Source: Coenobita brevimanus
Lineage: Eukaryota > Arthropoda > Malacostraca > Decapoda > Coenobitidae
Direction: 5' to 3'
DNA length: 64,000 nt
Assembly: GCA_032717465.1 (NCBI GenBank)
Contig: CM064655.1
Location: forward strand, 21,291,328-21,355,327
Positions 11,666 to 64,000 of this stretch are shown piece by piece. The translations under genes and the position numbers were made by a program. The notes under the pieces are model-generated. The model made no database searches, was not told where the DNA came from, and was given only the letters and a program-made list of their open reading frames with translations. The stretch's first letter is position 1; every line of letters begins with the position of its first letter.

Positions 11666-13025
11666 TGCAAACATGTTAGAGAATCATTGGCTAAATGATC
11701 GCATGGTTGGCCTAGGAATTGAACCAGAGACATTCCAGTTGCTGGCCTATTGTGCTTCTGATTACACCGCAGCCATCCTGCCATATACATCATCCTTCTT
11801 TCACATTTCATAACACTCGTCCTGTTCACCGGAGATTTTGTACCTCTGTAGGTTGTAACTAAGCCAAACTATCCAAATGACATCTGTGATGTAACCCAGA
11901 CTGACGCTGACCTTGCTGAAGATCCTGTCATAATTTCTCACCACTCTCTTGCTGTTCATATCTTGCACCTCACTAGCACTAGCCGGCCAAGGAGAAACTT
12001 GGATTGACGCTGGAGGAAACTTTGGATTGATCCCACCAAAGCCATCATTATGATGTAGGTCTCTGGGGATGTAGTAATAAAGAATCTTAGCCAGATTTTA
12101 CAATATACCGGTCTAGTTAGCAGTGATTATCAGATGTAATTAGGTCTGGTCATATTCTTAGTTTTCGTATATGCAAAGAGAAAGAACCCAAGCCTGAGAG
12201 CCTACGGAATGAGTCTTTAAATAAAAAGAAAGATGAATCCAGCTCAATTTCCTTCAAAATACCTGAACACATTGCATTTAGATGATTTGATGTCACAAGC
12301 AGTGGAAAAGACAGTAAGAAGAAAACAGCTGTGGACGTGCCCAGCTGCATATATATATATATATGAAATACAGGGTACCAGTCAATTCTTGCATCAGAGA
12401 TTTGAACAAAACAGGGATGAGTGTGGAGGATTACAGGTGCTGCGTGCCTGCCATTATACGGGAGGAATGCAAGCAGAGAGATAGCTGTTGATAATCAATA
12501 AAGATGTTAGAAGAGATTAAAGTAACTAGGCGATATTCAGAGGGGCGGGAGTGGGCATCCATCTTGGATAGACTAAATGAAAGCAAACTTCCTGCACGAA
12601 GGAAGGTGCAACTAGACAGATAAAGGGAAGCTGGCCTGAGTAGTGTTGGCCTAGATGCACAGTCCTCAAGAACAACAAATGGGACGCTGTAAGGACTGTG
12701 CACCATAATAGTTCTTAGGCCAGAGTGAGAAAAAGTAAAGTTTGCCTGTGCAGAGTATTGGCATAAATGCACAGTTACTGAGAACACGTGGGATGCTATC
12801 AGGACTGTATGCCATAATAGTTTTGAGACCAGTGACAGCAAAAGAACGCCTAAAGAAAGTTTATAAAGTATGAGAAGTCAGAAGGGGAACATGGAGGAAT
12901 GGCACCAACAAAGTGGGGTGGAGGAGGTGTAGGAACTGCACCTGTTTGTTTATAATATATTTGGCAACTATCAGAGTGAAGAGAAAAGTATAACAGGTAC
13001 TTTTACACACAGCATTAACTCAACA
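11666..13025. other. No gene seen; a short tandem duplication at 12630-12845
   Basis: Two adjacent copies of about 108 bp share GCACAGT..GAGAACA and CATAATAGTT blocks (12630-12738, 12739-12845). Otherwise unrecognised. The minus strand was read for a TM4 exon without success. Confidence 0.45.
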
Positions 13026-13029
13026 AAGG

Positions 13030-13325
13030 TTGTGACTATAAAACTTAGTGTGTGAATATAGTACGGTATTCAAGAAAGTTTTTGAATACAGTGTTCGGGA
13101 GACTTACTGAATATAGTGCTGAAAAAGTTTGTGAATGCAATGTTAAAGAAACGTACTGAATATACAGTAGTGCTGTAAAAAGGTTGCAAATACTGTACAG
13201 TACTTACAGACTGTGAAAATGGTAGCTACCTGAGAAAGTTTGTGAATACGGTGCAGGAATACATTTATAAATATGGTAACCTAAAATATTTGTGAATACT
13301 GCATTCAGGAAAATTTTCAATAGGT
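13030..13325. repeat. Degenerate tandem repeat (AAAGTTTGTGAATAC type)
   Basis: Repeated blocks of AAAGTTTGTGAATAC..GTG and ACTGAATATAGTG at roughly 40-bp spacing, heavily diverged. It lies directly downstream of exon 14. Confidence 0.45.
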
Positions 13326-13328
13326 TAC

Positions 13329-59241
<45,913 letters not shown>

Positions 59242-59254
59242 CTGGAGAATAATA

Positions 59255-60770
59255 ATCATCATTATCATCATCATCATCATCATCCGGACCTCCTTTACCA
59301 GCCTAGGGCAGGGTGAGATGTAGCAACGTCCAGACAGCCCAAGTTTGCCCAATCCAGTGGGTCACGCTTCCATTCACTCATCATTCAAGCCCCGGGAATC
59401 CTGGCTCTCTATGATACGCCAAAAACATTCACCACATTCTGTAGTTTCACATAAACGTATCCAGTACAGACCATCCGGCTGTCACGTTAAAAAGGGGTGC
59501 CAAATCCCTGATCATGCACTTCTCACAACGCTCATCCAGTCAATGCGATCTGTTGTCAGTCCCCTAGCCTCACCGACTTCCATATCTCTCTTCCTCACAC
59601 ACTCATTCACCATATCTCTCCACCTTCTCCTTGGCCTACCTCGCCTCCTCCCTCCTTCTAATTCGCTCAGATTTACCTTTTTCACCAGTCTATTGTTATC
59701 CATTCTCCACATGACCATACCATCTTAGTGCACTCTTCGATTCTGGTGTCCACAGACTTCCTCACTCCACATCTTTCACGAATCACATTATTTCGTGTCC
59801 TATCCACTCTCTGTACTCCACCTACATTCCTCAGCAGTCCCATCTCCAGTGCTCTCACTTTTGACTTTTCATTTTCATGTCACACCATAGTTTTACGTTC
59901 ATATTTTAAAGTTGACACTAACACTTCTTCATGTAATCCTCGTGCAGCTGCAAAACTGAAGCTTCTGTTTCTTATCAAGGCCTTCATAGTACAAGCTACT
60001 TTCCTTCCTTGTGTCACTCTACTTTCCACTTCTTTTCCACATTTTCCTTTCTTTTCTATCATTACCCAGGTATTTGAACTCTCCCACCAATTCCAGTCTC
60101 TCTCTGTTCATTGTAACATCACACAGGGAGTCACCTTCTCTCCCAGTAACCATCACTTTACTCATTTCTACGTTTACTCTCAAGGTACGACACTCACAGA
60201 CATCAGCAAAACTCTGCACTAGTCTACCAAGCTCTTGTTCGGTGTTTGTAAGAAGTACTGCATCATCAGCAAACAACAAATTTGAGATATTCCATCCATC
60301 ACCATTCACTACCAACTCCATCCCTCTCTCCATTACTCGTGTTTTTACATCTCTCATCACTCCATCCATTTATATATTGAAAAACAATGGGGACATCACA
60401 CAAAGTTGTCGCACGGCGACACCGATCGTGAACCATTCACCTAGATACCCATTTACCCTTAACCATGCTTCACTACCATCATAAAAAAAAAAAAAAAAAA
60501 AAAAAAAAATGACTGCACCAACCAGCTTACCATTTACACCGTACCTGAGCAAAACCTGCCACAAACCTTCTCTGTCTACTTTGTCGCATGCCATGAATGC
60601 CATAAGTACCCTATCGTCCTTGTCACAAGCTTTCTCCACTATCTTTCTTAATGTAAATATTTTATCCACACATTCTCTGCCACTCCTAAAGCCACCATGT
60701 CCCTCACTCAGGGCTTCTGATATCCTCTTACTTTATTTATAATGATTTCTTCATATACCTTCCTTAATAA
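59255..60770 (-). mobile_element. L-C LINE, 3' half, frames broken
   Basis: On the minus strand: KACDKDDRVLMAFMACDKVD (RT), MDGVMRDVKTRVMERGMELV, ISNLLFADDAVLLTNTEQEL (catalytic FADD) and RLELVGEFKYLG. The C-terminus is RGRPRRRWRDMVNECVRKRD and the 3' end is an (ATC)n tail at 59262-59285. An A homopolymer (60482-60509) interrupts it. Related to L-B in sequence and layout. Confidence 0.8.
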
Positions 60771-60819
60771 TAATAATAATAAACTTTGCCGTCAAGTGTT
60801 CGTTTATACTGAAAAAAGT

Positions 60820-60821
<2 letters not shown>

Positions 60822-60894
<73 letters not shown>
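60822..60894. repeat. (TA)n microsatellite
   Basis: Uninterrupted, 73 bp. Confidence 0.97.
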
Positions 60895-60896
<2 letters not shown>

Positions 60897-61171
60897 TCTC
60901 ATCAGCAGTTTGAGTGTCCACTGCAGGACCGGCCTGTCCAGACCGAAGTCGGGACGATACAGCCAATGTATCTCTACCAAGTGGCTTAAGCTCTCTGGTA
61001 GAGATTGTATGTAGGGTGAGAAGTCCTTGTAAGTGTAACGGTAGTGTTGGAGTGGCTTTGGATGTGTGTGTAGTCTGTGAACCAAGTGTAATTGGCCCGC
61101 GCAAGCCAACTGGGTGCAAGCATACTTTACAGTATGCGACATTGGTTCAACCACAGCACCCCTTGTGTCTG

Positions 61172-61174
<3 letters not shown>
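60895..61174. other. 280-bp segment framed by two (TA)n tracts
   Basis: Not recognised. A minus-strand frame is open through it, but no family motif is visible. Confidence 0.4.

Positions 61175-61257
<83 letters not shown>
61175..61257. repeat. (TA)n microsatellite
   Basis: (AT)n, 83 bp, adjoining the LTR at 61263. Confidence 0.97.
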
Positions 61258-61259
<2 letters not shown>

Positions 61260-61262
61260 TAT

Positions 61263-64000
61263 TGTTACATAGCCTATGATTTCATCATCCTTTGTGTAAT
61301 TTTAACGCACAGTATGCTGCATGTTTGATCACGAGCGTGTTCTGCCTCAGTCCCCCCTTCTACCGTTATAGTAGAGTAAGTCGTCCTTTCTGTTGTTCAG
61401 AGCAGGATTGTCAGCTCTTTGTCCCCTATGGCTTCATTTGCGCGTCCTTCTTACAAGTTGTATCAAGCTCTGCCGGCCCCTATATAATGAGCTCAGTCTC
61501 TGCATTATTGCCACTTAGATCTACTCCTCATTTTGCTCACATCTCTGTCCTCCCCTGTACAGTTATTATTATTGTGAGTGCTCAAGAAGTCTCCAGCCAT
61601 CTAGCAGCTGTGTGTAATTTGAGTATAACCGTTGTTGCATTTTTTTTTTTCTTGTACTGTGTAGCATAAGGTTGATTCTTAGGCCTAGTAAGGTTTTTGT
61701 AATTTATGTAAGGTTCTTATTGTCAGCCATCATTAATAATATTTTGTATCTGTAATAATATATCTGGCATTCACTGAGTATTATCTGGTATCTCTTTTTA
61801 ACAGGGCTGACTTAGATAAATTTACTCATGCTAATTTCGTGTTTTTAGAGGCTATTGCAGTTAACCATTTATTTCACCTGTTTTTTACCATTACATTATC
61901 TTTATGAGTCCTGAATGTTTTGTTGTTAGTTTGAGCATTAAACTTTAACTTGTAATTTTACCTAACTCTTTTATTTTGAGCCTGGAACTTTACGGGACAC
62001 TAGTGATTTTTAGTATTCTCACTTATAGTGTACATTATCTTTTTCTGTTCCGTAACATAAATTTGGCGACCTCATATCAGGATATTAAGGATATTATCAT
62101 AAGGATATTGCTTGATATTTTGTGACTGTTACTTATTCATGATGTCTACTATTACTATACTTGATGAAGCCAAAGATTTTTTGTCAAATGTGCAAACTGT
62201 GTGTGATGTAGAAAACAGAACAAAGAATGAACTTAAGCTTGTTGCTCAACAATTGGGAATTGCTGTTCGCTCTCATCATTCTAAAGATCAAATTGTTAAC
62301 ATGATTAATGAAAGCTTGTTTAATGTAACTCCTCCAAATGAGTAAACGCAGATTGAATTAGCTAAGTTACAGCTAGCCCTGCAGGAGGCTCAGGCTAAGG
62401 AGGCGGAGTCTCGTGCTAAGGAGGCTGAATTTCAGGCCCGTTCTAAGGAGGCTGAGGCACAAGATCAAATTGCTAGGATTCAGGCAGACCATGAGTATCG
62501 CATGAAACAAGGTAGAACTGGATCATCTAGCTCTGATGATTTTGATGTGGCTAAAAATGTTAAACTTGTCCCTCCTTTTAATGAATCTGATTTAACAAAG
62601 TATTTTCAGTTGTTTGAGAGGGTAGCTACAGGTTTTAATTTGCCCAAACAGTATTGGCCAGTACTCCTTCAAACTGTTCTCACCGGTAAAGCTCAAGTAA
62701 CTTATGCATCTTTGCCTCAGGATCAATCTGATAATTATGATGTAGTTAAGAGCTTGATTCTTAAGGCCTATGAGCTTGTTCCTGAAGCCTATAGAGTAAA
62801 ATTTAGGACAACTTACAAGCAAGATAAGCAATCCCATGTTGAGTATGCAAAAATCAAAGAAGATCTGTTAGAGCAGTGGTTAAATTCTAAGAATGTGGAT
62901 TCTGATTTTGGTAAATTTAAGCAGATGATTTTGCTAGAGGATTTCAAGAGGTGTGTTAATAAAGATGTAAGCCCATATCTTGATGAGAAAAGAATAGATA
63001 ATTTGTCTGATGCTGCAGTTTTAGCTGATGAATATGTTCTCACTCACAAGAGATATACTAAAGAAAAAGGGAAAGCTGAGAGTAAGTACGTTGCCTCTAC
63101 TCAGAGTACAGGGAACAGGAAAGAGAATAAAGATGATGTTTCTCAGGAAGTAAATACCAGCTTCACCTCTAGATTTCAGAAAAGTAAATGTACTTATTGT
63201 AGTAAGCTTGGTCATACTACGGAGAAATGTTTCAGGAGACAGCGTGATGTGAACAAAAAGGAGTCTTTAAATATTCAGTCAATTGGTCTAGTGTCCACCC
63301 TTGAGAGTTCCCAGATTTCTTTAACTGAGTTAACTGAACCTGCTTTGAGGGGTAACTTAAATTCTCATGATGGAGCTCCTCTTTTGAGCAGTAACGTGGG
63401 TGACACTCTCAAGAGTTCATGTGCTAATTTCCTGTCTGATGGTTTTATCAGTCCTCTGGACAGTAATGACAGGAAATCAATTAAAATATATCGTGATACA
63501 GGTGCGTGCCAATCTCTTATGCTGACCAGTGTTCTAGGCTCTAAAGTTAATTCCTCTGATGAAACTGTAATCTTACAAGGTGTAGGGAATAATTACTTCT
63601 CTGTCCCTCCGTGCAGAGTGAATTCAGAGTCTGGTTTTCCTAATGGTTCCGTTATGGTTGGGTTGGTTGAGACACTCCCAGTGTCAGGTGTAACTATCTT
63701 ACTTGGAAATGATATTGGTGGAAGTCAAGTGTGTCCAGCTCCTCAGTTGTCTAGTGAGCCAGTGGCTGTATCCCGGGATTGTGATGTCCCTGATGTGTTC
63801 CCTGCATGTGCTGTCACTAGGGCTAAGTCTAAAGTTACTGGTGATTTAGAGGATAATGATGATGATGATGTTATCCTAGCTGACACTTTTCTTGCCAATT
63901 TGGACCACTCACCAGATGAGGCAGTACCCCGTAGTGTTGATAATTTGTCTCGTCAAGAGTTGGTTGAGTTGCAGGTTGCTGACCCTGAGTTGAAAGGTCT
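61263..64000 (+). mobile_element. Second copy of the LTR element, runs off the window
   Basis: The 5' LTR is 61263-62057 (TGTTAC..GTAACA), visibly more diverged from the copy at 43433-48909 than that copy's LTRs are from each other. The primer-binding-site candidate TGGCGACCTC is at 62064. Gag starts at 62141, with a stop at 62343 and later frameshifts. The zinc knuckle (63190-63230) and protease motif (near 63495) follow in the same order as in the first copy. Confidence 0.9.
62141..64000 (+). pseudogene. Gag-protease region of the second LTR copy, broken
   Basis: MSTITILDEAKDF opens a frame that stops at 62343 (TAA where the other copy has CAA). Downstream sequence matches the first copy with shifted frames. 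One KEAE-type coiled-coil repeat unit fewer is present than in the first copy. The window ends in the linker after the protease, before the integrase. Confidence 0.85.

Noticed and set aside
11210..11674. Minus-strand frame of 154 codons rich in His, Thr, Pro
   Set aside because: It is the complement of the 43-bp minisatellite; openness follows from composition.
12150..12350. Hydrophobic minus-strand frame as a TM4 candidate
   Set aside because: No acceptor in the needed phase, and the sequence does not resemble TM4 of the family.
60895..61174. Further 5' exon of the channel gene
   Set aside because: A minus frame is open, but no family motif and no convincing splice sites in phase were found.

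Overview
The window is eukaryotic genomic DNA, most likely from an arthropod and probably a decapod crustacean. It is AT-rich, full of long (TA)n, (CT)n and (GT)n microsatellites, and crowded with non-LTR, LTR and DNA transposons. There is no sign of operons, rRNA or CRISPR. The organism call rests on one split gene whose domain set (C-type lectin, LDL-receptor class A, Cys-loop channel) I remember as typical of large crustacean families; I could not check this by search.

The one host gene I can support lies on the minus strand. Fourteen exons between 59241 and 13329 join with matching splice phases at every junction and give about 822 codons. In transcription order they encode the end of a probable lectin- or pentraxin-like domain (59125-59241, 41702-41856), a C-type-lectin-like domain (40263-40437, 39551-39703), a linker region (37265-37407, 36279-36486, 35844-36046, 35251-35407), an LDLa module whose first Cys comes from the preceding exon (30638-30868), a Cys-loop ligand-binding domain (30000-30225, 28151-28320, 20300-20410), TM1 (15689-15798) and TM2-TM3 (13329-13634). 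The N-terminus lies beyond 59.2 kb and no TM4 exon was found, so the gene is partial. A decayed extra exon (41504-41680) resembling the exon at 35844-36046 sits in the intron after 41702.

Almost everything else is mobile DNA. I use local family names. L-A is an RTE-like LINE with a TGAT-type tail (615-1917, 23089-25857). L-B is a LINE with a GATA tail (1-60, 13760-13840, 21905-22332, 27296-27992, 31030-34195, 48965-52135). L-C is a related LINE (parts of 4428-5440, 59255-60770). L-D is an old LINE (22690-27104) split by a mariner that is itself split by L-A. L-E has (AAC)n tails (3710-4190, 6340-7640, 10737-11060, 20560-21830, 28935-29280). Two CR1/L2-like LINEs lie at 15900-19919 and 52450-56925.

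A Ty3/gypsy-like LTR element at 43433-48909 carries integrase upstream of reverse transcriptase. A second copy starts at 61263 and runs off the right edge. A P-element-like transposase remnant (57088-58758) is bracketed by 22-bp inverted repeats. A short piggyBac-like fragment lies near 8200-8660. From 42.7 to 52.2 kb each junction between elements is a (TA)n tract.

The left 13 kb holds no gene I can support. It is a mixture of LINE 3' ends, a SINE-like repeat (R1), GTGGTG-rich simple sequence, a 43-bp minisatellite and a 493-bp tandem duplication.
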